In this document: piece by piece, positions 1-9,100 of the stretch
Layout: each line of letters opens with the position of its first letter
Numbering within the stretch: the first letter of the stretch is position 1
NCBI GenBank assembly: GCA_964473525.1
Contig: CAYYPK010000006.1
Location: 62,001 to 126,000 of the forward strand
DNA from: GCA-2687025 sp964473525
GTDB taxonomy: Bacteria > Poribacteria > WGA-4E > GCA-2687025
DNA length: 64,000 bases
Direction of reading: 5' to 3'
Position numbers and translations under genes: made by a program
The notes under the pieces: model-generated
The model's database searches: none
Told to the model about the DNA's origin: nothing
What the model saw: only the letters and a program-made list of their open reading frames with translations

Positions 1-2
1 TG

Positions 3-368
3 CTGTCCAAGGAACTCAACCTGCCGTCCGCCGGGTTCTTCAAGCTACACGCGGGCATTGTCGCCCCTCTGTACCCGGACGCGTCCGCCGAGGATGTGAA
101 ACCCACGGGCGGCGTCGAGAAGACGTGGTACGCGCGAAACCGGGACTGGCGCGGCATCGTGGAGTGGGACGGCGACGCCTTCGCGGTTGGCGTCGAGCAA
201 CGCTTCCGGGAGGGGTTGCGCATCGGCGTGGCGGTCGAGACGGACACGCCACGCGTGGCCTTCGCGGTGGCATTTGGGAACGAGCCCATCTTGGCGGAAA
301 TAGACAACGCGAAACGGCTCGCGAAGCAGGCGGCCCGGTTGGCCACACGCGCCGAAGAAGACCAGTAG
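3..368 (+). CDS. C-terminal part of an unrecognised protein (left edge partial)
   Basis: The reading frame is open from the left edge of the window to a TAG at 366-368, giving about 121 residues of the C-terminus. It contains no signal peptide or membrane segment and ends in an Ala/Arg/Glu-rich helix. An internal GTG at 96 exists, but the upstream codons continue in the same frame with the same GC-rich third positions, so the gene very likely begins outside the window. The next gene starts 30 bases downstream on the same strand, so it may be co-transcribed with the SIS isomerase. I do not recognise the family and assign no function. Confidence 0.6.
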   Translation: MSKELNLPSAGFFKLHAGIVAPLYPDASAEDVKPTGGVEKTWYARNRDWRGIVEWDGDAFAVGVEQRFREGLRIGVAVETDTPRVAFAVAFGNEPILAEIDNAKRLAKQAARLATRAEEDQ

Positions 369-398
369 AGACCAACGCACGACCGAGGAGAACGACCA

Positions 399-962
399 GT
401 GAAATGGATCGACGAGTACCTAACCGAACTGAAGCGCGTCCTCGACGTCACGCCTCAGGACACGATCCAGCAGATCGTAGACACCATACTCGACGCCCAC
501 CAGCGTGACGCGCAGGTATTCGTGCTGGGCAACGGTGGAAGCGCGTCGACCGCGTCCCACTGGGCGTGTGACCTCGGCAAGGGCACCGTCGCGGACGGAC
601 ACAAGCGGCTGCGCCTCATCAGCGTCACGGACAACAACGCCGTTATGACGGCGTGGTCCAACGACACGAGCTACGACGACGTGTTCATCGAGCAGCTAAA
701 GAACCTGCTGAACGAGGGCGACGTGGTCGTCGGCATCAGCGCCAGCGGGAACTCCGAGAACGTCCTCCGCGCGATGCAATACGCGAACGATAGCGGCTGC
801 GTCACCATCGGCGCCACGGGCTTCGGTGGCGGTAAGCTCGCGGGTATGTCCGACATCCCGTTCGTCGTGGACAGCTACGACTACGGCATCGTCGAGGATC
901 TGCATCTGATCCTGAATCACATACTGCGGGTATGCATCCATGAGACGCTAAAGGCGGCGTAG
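399..962 (+). CDS. gmhA: SIS-domain phosphosugar isomerase, GmhA-like
   Basis: A 187-residue protein with one SIS fold of the phosphoheptose isomerase type. The GNGGSAS phosphate-binding loop lies at about residues 44-50 and the second sugar-phosphate loop SASGNS at about 114-119. By family, GmhA-type enzymes convert sedoheptulose 7-phosphate to glycero-manno-heptose 7-phosphate in the cytoplasm, for LPS inner core or S-layer glycan. The length matches GmhA (about 190). The GTG start at 399 follows a GAGGAG ribosome site at 385-390. No other heptose genes are nearby, so the exact sugar is uncertain and a DiaA-like role cannot be excluded. Confidence 0.85.
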   Translation: MKWIDEYLTELKRVLDVTPQDTIQQIVDTILDAHQRDAQVFVLGNGGSASTASHWACDLGKGTVADGHKRLRLISVTDNNAVMTAWSNDTSYDDVFIEQLKNLLNEGDVVVGISASGNSENVLRAMQYANDSGCVTIGATGFGGGKLAGMSDIPFVVDSYDYGIVEDLHLILNHILRVCIHETLKAA

Positions 963-999
963 CGGCCGTTGTGGCCGGGCGGAGAAGGAGGGGACGACA

Positions 1000-1398
1000 G
1001 TGACCCGACTGAAGCACATCGCGTTGCGCGTTACGGACACCGAGGCGAGCAAGGCCTTCTATGAACTTCTCGGCTTCAAGTTCCTCGGCTACCGCGGCGA
1101 TGACCGCAGCGTGGACCTGAGCGACGGCGAGCTCAACATGACGCTCATCGCGCACCCGGAGGGACGACCACGCCTGGAAGAGGGCGAGGAGTACATCCAC
1201 TTTGGCCTCCTCGTCGAGGACGCGAAGGACACGTGGCGACGGCTCACAGACGCTGGCGCCCGCATCCTCCGCGACGACGTCAAGGCGCGCAACCCGGTGG
1301 CGGGAAGCGATGCTCCCGCTGGCTCCTTCAAGGTCGAGGATCCGACCGGGAACGTCATCGACATCTCCGACGAGGCCGGCGAGTGGAACGTCGGGTGA
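1000..1398 (+). CDS. VOC superfamily (glyoxalase/dioxygenase fold) protein
   Basis: A 132-residue protein with the paired beta-alpha-beta-beta-beta modules of the vicinal oxygen chelate superfamily. The opening segment, with LKHIALRVTD and a KAFYELLGF helix, is typical, and the second module carries the conserved VEDPTGNVIDI end. Candidate metal ligands are His7, His68 and a late Glu. The GTG start at 1000 has an AAGGAGGGG ribosome site directly upstream. A second VOC gene follows after 15 bases, so the two are probably one transcript. The substrate cannot be told from sequence; glyoxalase I, ring-cleavage and antibiotic-binding members share this fold. Confidence 0.8.
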   Translation: MTRLKHIALRVTDTEASKAFYELLGFKFLGYRGDDRSVDLSDGELNMTLIAHPEGRPRLEEGEEYIHFGLLVEDAKDTWRRLTDAGARILRDDVKARNPVAGSDAPAGSFKVEDPTGNVIDISDEAGEWNVG

Positions 1399-1413
1399 CA
1401 GAAGGGATCCGCG

Positions 1414-1797
1414 ATGCGGCTTGCAGCTGCCGTCGTCTTCGTGGATGACGTCGAGGCCGCGATGGCGTTCTACGAACGCGCGTTCGGCTTCGCACGGAAG
1501 TTCTACGACCCCGAGTATGGGTTCGGCGAACTCGACACAGGCAGCGCGACGCTCGCATTCGCATCGCACGCGTGCGCCGACTACGTGACTCGAGGCGCCT
1601 ACGAACGGCTCAGCCCGGGCGCGTCGATCGAGCTCGCCTTCACGATGGACGATGTTGAGCCCGCGTACCGCAAGGCGATCGAGGAGGGAGGCGAGGTCGT
1701 CACGGAGCCCTGGTCGCCGCCTTGGGGAGGGACCATCTCGTACCTGCGCGCGCCCGAAGGCACGCTCATCGCCCTCACGACGCTACCCGGCGAGTAG
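1414..1797 (+). CDS. VOC superfamily protein (bleomycin-resistance-like)
   Basis: A 127-residue single-chain VOC protein. The first module has VVFVDDVEAAMAFYERAFGF. The second ends in the SYLRAPEGTLIAL strand common in bleomycin-resistance-like members, whose dimers bind or modify small molecules. The ATG at 1414 lies 15 bases after the preceding VOC gene. The two proteins are only distantly alike, so this is a tandem of different VOC types rather than a recent duplication. No clear metal-ligand set is conserved, and function is left open. Confidence 0.78.
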   Translation: MRLAAAVVFVDDVEAAMAFYERAFGFARKFYDPEYGFGELDTGSATLAFASHACADYVTRGAYERLSPGASIELAFTMDDVEPAYRKAIEEGGEVVTEPWSPPWGGTISYLRAPEGTLIALTTLPGE

Positions 1798-1945
1798 CGC
1801 CGCTGGTAGCTCCTGCTTCTCGCGTACTCGGCAGTCGTCCAGTGCCCGTTGACACATGGCCACGACGACCCATTGGCCCATGTAGCGGCGGCCCGGCCGG
1901 GAGAACGGCTGGCGGCTACCGACGACACGGGGAAGGAACGGAGAG

Positions 1946-3085
1946 ATGGTGCGATGGATGGTCATCGCTACGATGTGCGTCGCCGGATCCACCGGCGCTG
2001 AAACGGCCACGACTAACGCGCAGGCAGAGGCAGGCGCCACGCAAGCAGCCACGGCCAGGCTCGCGGAGTGGATTCCAGAGGGGCATGAGGACAACAACAG
2101 CTGCGCTCGAGGGCTGGCGACCGTGCTCGAGTTCCTCGGCCACGATGTCGATTATGACACGATCATGGGTGACTCGGGTCAAGCGTTCATCATCCAGGGC
2201 GAGGAAGACAGCACGAACATACATGACGGCGCCGTGGATGTTGGGTGGTGGCCGCTGGAGCCGGTGGGCATGAGCATCCGGCTGAGTTTCCTCGAACGCG
2301 CGGTAGGACGTGAGCTCCACGATGTGCTGCCCAGCCACGCGGCGGGAGGGTATGACTCGTACCGCGCGGACCCCGCCGCCTATTACGGCAAGTGGCTTGC
2401 CCCAACCGTAGCGGCGTCGCTCTCTGACGGTGTGCCATGCATCGTGCAGCACGGGACGTGGTTTGTCGTGACCGCGCAGGACGACGGCGCGCCTCCCGTG
2501 ACGGGCGCCTGGGCATGCGGCGCCGAACGGGAGATCGTACGTCTCGATGATGGCTACCCGTACAACGCCGTAGCCCCGGGCGCCGCGGTCGAGCGGCTAG
2601 ACCGCCGGGAGGCGGACGCGGAGGCGTTACGGTACGCTGTGGCTCTCCATCGTGACACCGTGTTGGGCCCGGACGCCGCCGATGTCGGCGCCTACGCGCT
2701 GCGCCACAGGGAATACGACATCAACTGGAGAACGGGAATCCGCTCGTACGCGGCGTGGATAGAGGAACTTGAGGACACGGAGAACCTGGGACAGGCGCGC
2801 TGGCACAGCAACGTCGTCTACCAGCTCGGGATCAACCGCCGCAGCGCGGTGCGGTACCTGCGCGCGATGGCTGAGCGCAATCAGGGCGAGGTCGCCGACC
2901 ACGTTGAGAGCGCCGCGAAGCGATACGAAGGCGTGCTAGAGGTACTCACGCGCGCGGACACTTCACGGGACGCCATGGCGTCGAAGGACGGGCGCAACGC
3001 TCTCGTGGGGGTGATCGAAGAGATCGTGCAACTCGAAGGAGCGGCGGCGACGGACATGGACCGGGCCGCGAGCGCCATCAACTAG
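1946..3085 (+). CDS. Secreted C39/BtrH-like papain-fold protein
   Basis: A 379-residue protein. Residues 1-18 form a short signal-peptide-like hydrophobic start. Residues 45-75 contain NNSCARGLATVLEFLGHDVDY, which resembles the Cys-containing helix of C39 peptidases and the BtrH N-terminal family (cysteine protease-like fold, often acyl- or peptidyl-transferring). A histidine follows in PCIVQHGTWFVV. The C-terminal half is helical with no recognised domain. The ATG at 1946 has a GGAAGGAACGGAGAG ribosome region. A strong hairpin terminator begins 25 bases after the stop, so the transcript probably ends here. The peptidase assignment rests on the Cys helix and is tentative. Confidence 0.6.
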   Translation: MVRWMVIATMCVAGSTGAETATTNAQAEAGATQAATARLAEWIPEGHEDNNSCARGLATVLEFLGHDVDYDTIMGDSGQAFIIQGEEDSTNIHDGAVDVGWWPLEPVGMSIRLSFLERAVGRELHDVLPSHAAGGYDSYRADPAAYYGKWLAPTVAASLSDGVPCIVQHGTWFVVTAQDDGAPPVTGAWACGAEREIVRLDDGYPYNAVAPGAAVERLDRREADAEALRYAVALHRDTVLGPDAADVGAYALRHREYDINWRTGIRSYAAWIEELEDTENLGQARWHSNVVYQLGINRRSAVRYLRAMAERNQGEVADHVESAAKRYEGVLEVLTRADTSRDAMASKDGRNALVGVIEEIVQLEGAAATDMDRAASAIN

Positions 3086-3110
3086 CTGCCGCCCTGCGGG
3101 CGTGTATCAC

Positions 3111-3153
3111 GGGCCGGCGGCTGCCGTCGCATTGTAGTGGCAGCCGCCGGCCC
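3111..3153 (+). terminator. Perfect 15-bp stem hairpin terminator
   Basis: A perfect inverted repeat of 15 bp (3111-3125 with 3139-3153) and a 13-base loop lies 25 bases past the stop of the C39-like gene. The T tract after it is poor (TGTCTGTG), so termination may be partly factor-dependent. Confidence 0.75.
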
Positions 3154-3296
3154 TGTCTGTGCCCGCCCCGAGCTGCGTCGTCGGTCTGACCACGCCGATC
3201 CGTTCACGGTACCGAATCCGCGTGCTATCGTCGTCCCGCGCGGGATCCGCGCAGGCGCGTACACTGACAGCGATGCGGCCGGGAGGAGAGGGCTCC

Positions 3297-3926
3297 ATGA
3301 TGGCCAGGTTGATCGGCATCGCGGCTGCCCTTGTACTGGCGGCCACGGCTGCCGCGCAGGGACACGCCGACACCGTGCATCTGAAGGACGGCACGGCCAT
3401 TCGGGGCGCCATCGTCGACAGCGTCCCGGACGAGTGGGTGAGGATACGGACGCCCGACGGCAGCGTGTACGTCTGCGCGATGGCGGACATCGTACGGCTG
3501 ACGAAGGACGGCGTTGACGTCGCCAAGCCCACGCGGGCGAAACCGACGGGGCCGCGCCTCAGCCCCACCGAAGCGACGCTGACATCCCTCGGCGCCGGCC
3601 TGTTCCTCGCCGTTGACGGAGGCGGGCAGTTCATCAACGGCGAAAAGCTTAAAGCGGTGGGCTTTGCCGCCGTGTCCGCCGCTGCCTGGGCCATGGTCAT
3701 TGAGGGCGACGAAACCGACGACGACGCGCTAATACGCGCTGGTCTGTCGCTGCGCCTGGCGAGCTATGTGCTCGCGGCGGCCGAGGCGAACTGGAGCGCC
3801 CGCCGCATCAACCGGCGCCGAGGCCATACCGCAGCCGTGACTCCGCCCGCCAACGGCCTCGAGTTCGCGGCAAACCCCAGGCGCCGGGGACGGGGCGCGA
3901 TGCTGGCGTTTACCCACCGGATGTAG
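3297..3926 (+). CDS. Small secreted protein of unknown function
   Basis: A 209-residue protein with a clear Sec signal peptide (MMARLIGIAAALVLAATAAA, cleavage near AQG-HA). It continues with a short beta motif, TVHLKDGTAIRGAIVDS, typical of small SH3-like or Sm-like surface domains. Residues 95-165 hold two hydrophobic stretches that could be membrane segments. The C-terminus is Arg-rich. The ATG at 3297 (or the adjacent ATG at 3300) follows GGGAGGAG at 3281-3288. An upstream in-frame extension to 3159 exists but would bury the signal peptide, so it was rejected. No family beyond the motif is recognised. Confidence 0.65.
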   Translation: MMARLIGIAAALVLAATAAAQGHADTVHLKDGTAIRGAIVDSVPDEWVRIRTPDGSVYVCAMADIVRLTKDGVDVAKPTRAKPTGPRLSPTEATLTSLGAGLFLAVDGGGQFINGEKLKAVGFAAVSAAAWAMVIEGDETDDDALIRAGLSLRLASYVLAAAEANWSARRINRRRGHTAAVTPPANGLEFAANPRRRGRGAMLAFTHRM

Positions 3927-4201
3927 CGCGCGCCGACACGCCCATTGAGGTGTGAGGCTACGACGCGTCACCGGACACTCGGCGCCGTCGACCACGCCCG
4001 TACGTAGGGTCAGTCCCTACGCGCGTCAGCGGAACCCTTACCGCCTGATCGAAAAGCCGACCAGCCGCCGAGGCATGTGGGGTGTTCTGTCTGACGGAAG
4101 GAGCTCCGTGAGGCCCCTACAATGCCAGTAGGTCGCGCGATCCCGTCCCACCACACGCGCGATGGTGTCGCATGCGGCTCGCGCAAAGGAAGGCCAGGAC
4201 C

Positions 4202-4999
4202 ATGACCGCATCGGATGTGCGTATCGCCGAGAAGGCGATTGAACGTAGCGTGCCAGACACGCTCAGAGTCGCCGCCGCTCAGATACTGGCGGAGGATGCG
4301 GAACCGCAGAGCCGCGACAGCCTCTCCGAGGACGACTTCATCCGACTGATGGAGGGCTCGGCGCCAGAAGTCGGGCGGCTAGGTGACCCGCACGTCGGTC
4401 CCTTCCAGGATCCTACGTATGCTACAAGGCTTGACGAGCGCATCAAGCGAGCGACTGCCCGCGCGAAGCGCGCAGCCGCGTATATGCGCGTCCGCGGTGT
4501 CTGCACACGGAAGGTCCGCGAAATGGCGCAGCCGATGGCTGGCGGCCCTCTCGCGAGCGACGCCATCGGCCGCATTGCCCGGCGTCTCCGGTCGAGCTTC
4601 GGTGAGAGCCGCAAGCGGCCGCTGTCCATGAGCTACCCGTACATCTATCTGGGTGAGGCTGTCGTGGGGTGTCACGCGCGTGCAGACGCTCAGGAAATGG
4701 GCGTTCTCGTCGCGATCGGCGTCAACGATCGGGGCTATCGCGAGGCGCTCACGGTCGAGTCCGCGCGAGGACAGACGACGGACAACTACCGATCGCTGCT
4801 GCAAGGCCTTGTTGTCCGTGGTTTGCACGGCGTCAACGTGGTGGTGAGCAGCGGCGATGAAGCCGTCTCGGCGGCAGTAGATGCAGAACTGCCAGGCGCC
4901 AGCCAGCTAGTGCGGGGCGCCCAGCGTCCCGTCGCGAATCTGCCAGCCGACCACATCGTCGGAGAGTCCGCCGCGCTACAGCGTGTGGCGAGTTACTGA
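4202..4999 (+). pseudogene. Decayed IS256-family (Mutator-type) transposase
   Basis: The 265-residue product matches the N-terminal and central part of IS256-family transposases. The segment near residues 145-235 (YIYLGEAV, VAIGVNDRGYREAL, then VVVSSGDEAVSAAV) follows the usual LDAIYVK, VAIGVDLDG and CTDGLKGL pattern. The first two catalytic Asp positions read Gly (LGE) and Ser/Gly (SSG), and the protein stops where the C-terminal catalytic Glu half should follow. It is therefore truncated and catalytically dead. The ATG at 4202 is preceded by AAGGAAGG. I could not identify terminal inverted repeats in the flanks. Confidence 0.72.
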
Positions 5000-5260
5000 G
5001 CCAACGCCCGGTGGTGACGCCTGCGCCGCACGCCGACCGCGCGAAGGGTCGTCCGAACCAACAAGTCAGACGGTGCGACCGCGCGCCGGACGCGCTTACG
5101 CGCGGACGGCCTCTCGCTGATAGCAGGCGCACACATCCACGGAAGCCTCGCCAGCGGGCGGGCGTCCGAGGTGGGCTCGTGGCTCATTGCGCCCAGTAGT
5201 GGGGATGCCTTACCTTAGCCGCGCGGGGGGACCCCGCACGACTTGGGGAATCGCGCGTCC

Positions 5261-6424
5261 ATGCCCACCTCCGCCACGTTCACTGACCGCATCAAGCGCA
5301 AGGCGCGCGACATCGGCTTCGACGCCGTGGGCGTAGCGCGGGTGCAGGAGTATCCGCACGCCGACGCGTTGCGCGAGTGGCTCCGGCAGGGCATGCACGC
5401 CGAGATGGCGTACATCCCGCGTCGCGAGGCAGAGAGACTCGACCCGACGAAGGTCGTGCCGGGAGCGCGGACCATCGTGTCCGTGGCGAAGCTCTACCGC
5501 ACTCGGGAGATCCCGACCGACGCGCGCGACGATCCCACACGCGGCGTCATCTCGCGATACGCGTGGGGCGACGACTACCACGACGTCATGGGGGCGGAGC
5601 TGAAGGCGCTACGCGCCTGGATTGAGGATGCGTCCGACGAGCCGTTCGAGTCGCGCGTCTACGTCGACTCCGGCCCCGTGCTCGAGCGCGAGGTCGCCAT
5701 GCTCGCTGGGTTGGGGTGGATCGGCAAGAACACGATGCTCATGAGCCGCGAGCTCGGCTCGTACTTCTTCCTCGGCGAGATCATCACGACGCTTGACCTC
5801 GACCCGGACGCGCCGGTCACCGACCACTGTGGCTCGTGCGTGAAGTGCCTCGACGCGTGCCCCACGGACGCGTTCCCGGAGCCGTACGTGCTGGACGCGC
5901 GGAAGTGCCTCTCCTACCTGACGATTGAGCTGAAGGGCGCGATCCCCGAGGGTCATCGAGACGGCGTCGGCGATCAGGTCTTTGGCTGCGACATCTGCCA
6001 GGAGGTGTGCCCCTGGAACCGCAAGGCGCCGACCGCTGACGACCCCGCGTACCAGCCACGACCGGGACTCGTCGCGCCGGAGCTGGCGCCGCTAATGGAC
6101 ACGACGGACGAGGCGTTCCGCGAACGGTTCCGCCGCAGTCCCGTGAAGCGCACGAAGCGGCGTGGGCTGCTGAGGAACGTCGCCGTCGCTCTCGGGAATA
6201 CGCGCGACCCAGACGCTCTGCCCGCCCTGGAACGCGGGATGTCCGACCCGGAGCCGCTTGTTCGCCAGCACGCCGCGTGGGCATTGGGACGCATCGGGGG
6301 CAAACGCGCCGACGAGGCGCTGCGGCGTTCGCGAGCCGTCGAGGAGGACGCCGACGTAGTCGCCGAAATCGACAACGCGCTGAACCGGGAGCCACAGCAG
6401 CCACAGCAGGAGGACGACCCATGA
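5261..6424 (+). CDS. queG: Epoxyqueuosine reductase QueG
   Basis: A 387-residue cobalamin- and iron-sulfur-dependent reductase that performs the last step of queuosine synthesis in tRNA wobble position 34. Two [4Fe-4S] motifs are present, CGSCVKCLDACPTDAF and CDICQEVCPWN, along with the GWIGKNTMLM segment typical of QueG. The C-terminal 70 residues form HEAT-like repeats (DPEPLVRQHAAWALGRIGG), as in many QueG proteins, where they contact tRNA. The ATG at 5261 gives the expected N-terminus; a TTG at 5243 is less likely. The stop overlaps the start of the next gene (ATGA), implying translational coupling to a ceramidase-like protein. Confidence 0.95.
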   Translation: MPTSATFTDRIKRKARDIGFDAVGVARVQEYPHADALREWLRQGMHAEMAYIPRREAERLDPTKVVPGARTIVSVAKLYRTREIPTDARDDPTRGVISRYAWGDDYHDVMGAELKALRAWIEDASDEPFESRVYVDSGPVLEREVAMLAGLGWIGKNTMLMSRELGSYFFLGEIITTLDLDPDAPVTDHCGSCVKCLDACPTDAFPEPYVLDARKCLSYLTIELKGAIPEGHRDGVGDQVFGCDICQEVCPWNRKAPTADDPAYQPRPGLVAPELAPLMDTTDEAFRERFRRSPVKRTKRRGLLRNVAVALGNTRDPDALPALERGMSDPEPLVRQHAAWALGRIGGKRADEALRRSRAVEEDADVVAEIDNALNREPQQPQQEDDP

Positions 6425-7722
6425 AGGCAGGCGCCGCGCAGACGAACATCACGCCGCTCATTGGCACTTCCCTGGCCGGGTATTTCCACGACCGCAAGAT
6501 GGCCGACGTCCGCGACGAGTTGTACGCGAAGGCGATTGTCCTGGACGACGGCGATACGCGAGTTGCGCTCGTCGTGTGCGACATCATCGCCGTGCCGCGC
6601 GACACGGTGTTGCAGGCGAGAGCGCTTGCGTCCGAGGCCTGCGGCATCCCCGAAGAGAACATCCTCATCGCAGCGACGCACACGCACACCGCTGCGTCGC
6701 CCGCCGGACTCCTGGGAACCCCGCGCGCCGACGAATACATGGACGCCTTGCCTCCGAAAATCGCAGACAGCATCGTCCGCGCGGATCGGCGGCTACAGCC
6801 AGCGAAGTGGGGCGTCGCGCTGGGGCACGAAACGCGGCTGTCCTTCAACCGCCGCTTCCGCATGCGCGACGGCAGCGTTCAGATGAACCCCGGCTACGAC
6901 AACCCGGACGCGGTCGAGGCGGTCGGCCCCATCGACCCAGACGTGCCTGTCTTGCACCTCGTGAACTCCGAGACGGGCGCCAACATTGCTCTCCTCGCCA
7001 ACTTCGCCCTGCACTACGTGGGCGGATCGCCGGGGGATGTCGCCAGCGCGGACTACTTCGGCATGTTCGGTCGTGAAGTCGCGAAGTGGGTAGGGGATGA
7101 CCCGGTCGTCGCGCTCGCCAACGGGTTCTGCGGCGACCTCAACAACATCGACGTCACGAGGCGCGCGTCACGCACGGGGCCGTGGGAACACGCCGAACAC
7201 GTCGCCCGACTACTCGCCATGAACGTCCTCAGCCTCGTCGAACAGATGGAGTACTCCGAGGACGGCACGCTCCGCGCGGCGTCCGAGACGTTGACGATAC
7301 CGTTGCGCCCGATCACGGACGACATGCGAGCCGACGCGAGGACGGTCCTCGGCGACAGATCGCCACACGATCCTGCCGACGGGTATTCGCGCGACGAGGT
7401 GTACGCGCGCGAGTTGCTGTTGCTTGACGAGGAACCGGGCGCGGTCAGGACGGAGACGCAGGTCATCGCCCTGGACGACGTGGCGTTTGTCTCCATGCCC
7501 GGTGAGATGTTCGTCCAGTTTGGGATAGACCTGAGCGCCGACTCGCGGTTCTCGCCGCTCTTCAAGATCGAGCTTGCGAACGACTACGTGGGCTACGTGC
7601 CGACGAGGAAGGCGTTCGACGAGGGGAGCTACGAGACGTGGTTCGCGCGAAGCAGCAAGCTCGCGCCCGAAGCCGGCGACATACTGATGGACGGCGCGCG
7701 GCGCCTGATGGCGTCGCTCTAA
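6421..7722 (+). CDS. Neutral/alkaline non-lysosomal ceramidase-like protein
   Basis: A 433-residue protein matching the N-terminal metal-binding domain of the neutral/alkaline ceramidase family. It has the AGAAQTNITPLIG opening, an LYAKAIVLDDG strand, and the zinc-site region AATHTHTAASPAG (about residues 83-95). A further His follows in ALHYVGG and a Glu in PGEMFVQFG. No signal peptide is visible, so it is probably cytoplasmic, unlike secreted ceramidases of about 650 residues. Short stand-alone members of this kind are common in Planctomycetes and Poribacteria-like genomes and their substrate is unknown. It overlaps queG by four bases. Confidence 0.8.
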   Translation: MKAGAAQTNITPLIGTSLAGYFHDRKMADVRDELYAKAIVLDDGDTRVALVVCDIIAVPRDTVLQARALASEACGIPEENILIAATHTHTAASPAGLLGTPRADEYMDALPPKIADSIVRADRRLQPAKWGVALGHETRLSFNRRFRMRDGSVQMNPGYDNPDAVEAVGPIDPDVPVLHLVNSETGANIALLANFALHYVGGSPGDVASADYFGMFGREVAKWVGDDPVVALANGFCGDLNNIDVTRRASRTGPWEHAEHVARLLAMNVLSLVEQMEYSEDGTLRAASETLTIPLRPITDDMRADARTVLGDRSPHDPADGYSRDEVYARELLLLDEEPGAVRTETQVIALDDVAFVSMPGEMFVQFGIDLSADSRFSPLFKIELANDYVGYVPTRKAFDEGSYETWFARSSKLAPEAGDILMDGARRLMASL

Positions 7723-7758
7723 CCGCGCGAGACCCGTGGGACGACGCGAGGACCGGGA

Positions 7759-9090
7759 ATGAAGTTCTGGCCTAAGACACGGCACGGCGACCCCGAACAG
7801 CTCGCGCGCTTCAACGAGCAGTTCGGCAAGGCGATGATGCGCAGCGAGCTGCGGCGCGTGACGTTCATCGCCAGCGCGTTGGGGGTCGGGCTGCTGTTCA
7901 CTGTGTACGCGGTACTCCAACCGGACGCACTGCAGGACACGTTCCTTGCGACCTCCGCGCGGTACTGGGCCGTCGTCCTGGTGATGTTCATGGCGCACGA
8001 GCTGCTCGTACGCGGCTTGCTCCTCAGAGCCATCGCCGACGAGCGTCGGCTGCACCCAGCCGTGCTGTACGTCAACGCCTTCGTCGAGGTGACGATGCCG
8101 ACACTGGCGATCGTCATACAGGCAACGCTGCTGCATCCCATCTACTCGCTATTCACCCCGGCCGCCTTTCTGTATTTCGTGGTGATCGCGCTGTCAGCTC
8201 TGCGGCTTGATTTCCGCCTGTCCATCTTCACCGGCGTGGTGGCGACCGTCGAATACCTCGCCCTCGCGCTCGTCCACATGGAGAAGGCGGTCCTCTATTC
8301 CCCCGACACGTACTTTCACGTGTCCGCCAGCGGCCTCGTGTGGAACCATCTCGTGAAGGCTGCGTTCCTCCTCGCTGGTGGGCTCGCGACCGGCTATCTG
8401 ACTGTGCAGATCAAGATGGCCGTCTGCACCGCTCTCGAAGCGATTGAGGAGCGTACGCGGGTCGTTGGGAAGTTCGGCGAGCACGTGTCCCCTGCCGTGG
8501 CGCAGGCGTTGCTGACGCAAGACGCGGAGCATCGGGGCGAAGCGCGCGACGTTTGCGTGCTGTTCTGGGACATCCGCGGCTTCTCCACGTTCTCGGACGG
8601 TAAGTCGCCGCAGTACATCATGGACTACCTGAACGCGGTGTTCGCGACGATGAACGACATCATCCCGACGCGGGCGGGCTTCATCAACAAGTACCTCGGT
8701 GACGGGTTCATGGCGGTGTTCGGCGCGCCGTTGGAGAATCCCGAAGCGCGGCTTCGCGCCGTGGAAGCGGGCTACGAACTGCTTCGCGCCGTCGAACGCG
8801 TCAACGGGACCGGCGAGTATCCGCCCACGCGTATCGGCATCGGGCTCCATGCGGGGGAAGTCGTCACGGGCAACATTGGCACCCCGCAGCGACGCGAATA
8901 CACCGTCATCGGCGAGGTGGTGAACATCGCGGCGCGCGTGGAGGCGCTTAATCGAGACTTCGACTCCCAGTTTCTGGTATCCTCAGCGGTGTTCGAGGGC
9001 GTAAAACAGGCCGTCCCGGACGCTAAGGACCTCGGTAGCGTTGTGGTAAAGGGCTCCGAGGCCCCGATCGAGATTTACCAACTCGCGTGA
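7759..9090 (+). CDS. Membrane class III adenylate/guanylate cyclase
   Basis: A 443-residue protein with about six hydrophobic segments between residues 35 and 215 (a MASE-like sensory membrane domain), a short coiled linker (LEAIEERTRVVGKFGEHVSP), then a class III cyclase domain at about 262-443. Metal ligands are visible as Asp271 in LFWDIRGFS and Asp315 in KYLGDGF. Lys311 fits ATP specificity, and the YTVIGEVVNIAAR segment supplies the transition-state Asn/Arg. It would make cyclic AMP at the membrane in response to an unknown signal. The gene is followed after ten bases by a small helical protein, suggesting co-translation. Confidence 0.9.
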   Translation: MKFWPKTRHGDPEQLARFNEQFGKAMMRSELRRVTFIASALGVGLLFTVYAVLQPDALQDTFLATSARYWAVVLVMFMAHELLVRGLLLRAIADERRLHPAVLYVNAFVEVTMPTLAIVIQATLLHPIYSLFTPAAFLYFVVIALSALRLDFRLSIFTGVVATVEYLALALVHMEKAVLYSPDTYFHVSASGLVWNHLVKAAFLLAGGLATGYLTVQIKMAVCTALEAIEERTRVVGKFGEHVSPAVAQALLTQDAEHRGEARDVCVLFWDIRGFSTFSDGKSPQYIMDYLNAVFATMNDIIPTRAGFINKYLGDGFMAVFGAPLENPEARLRAVEAGYELLRAVERVNGTGEYPPTRIGIGLHAGEVVTGNIGTPQRREYTVIGEVVNIAARVEALNRDFDSQFLVSSAVFEGVKQAVPDAKDLGSVVVKGSEAPIEIYQLA

Positions 9091-9100
9091 TAGGACGTAC

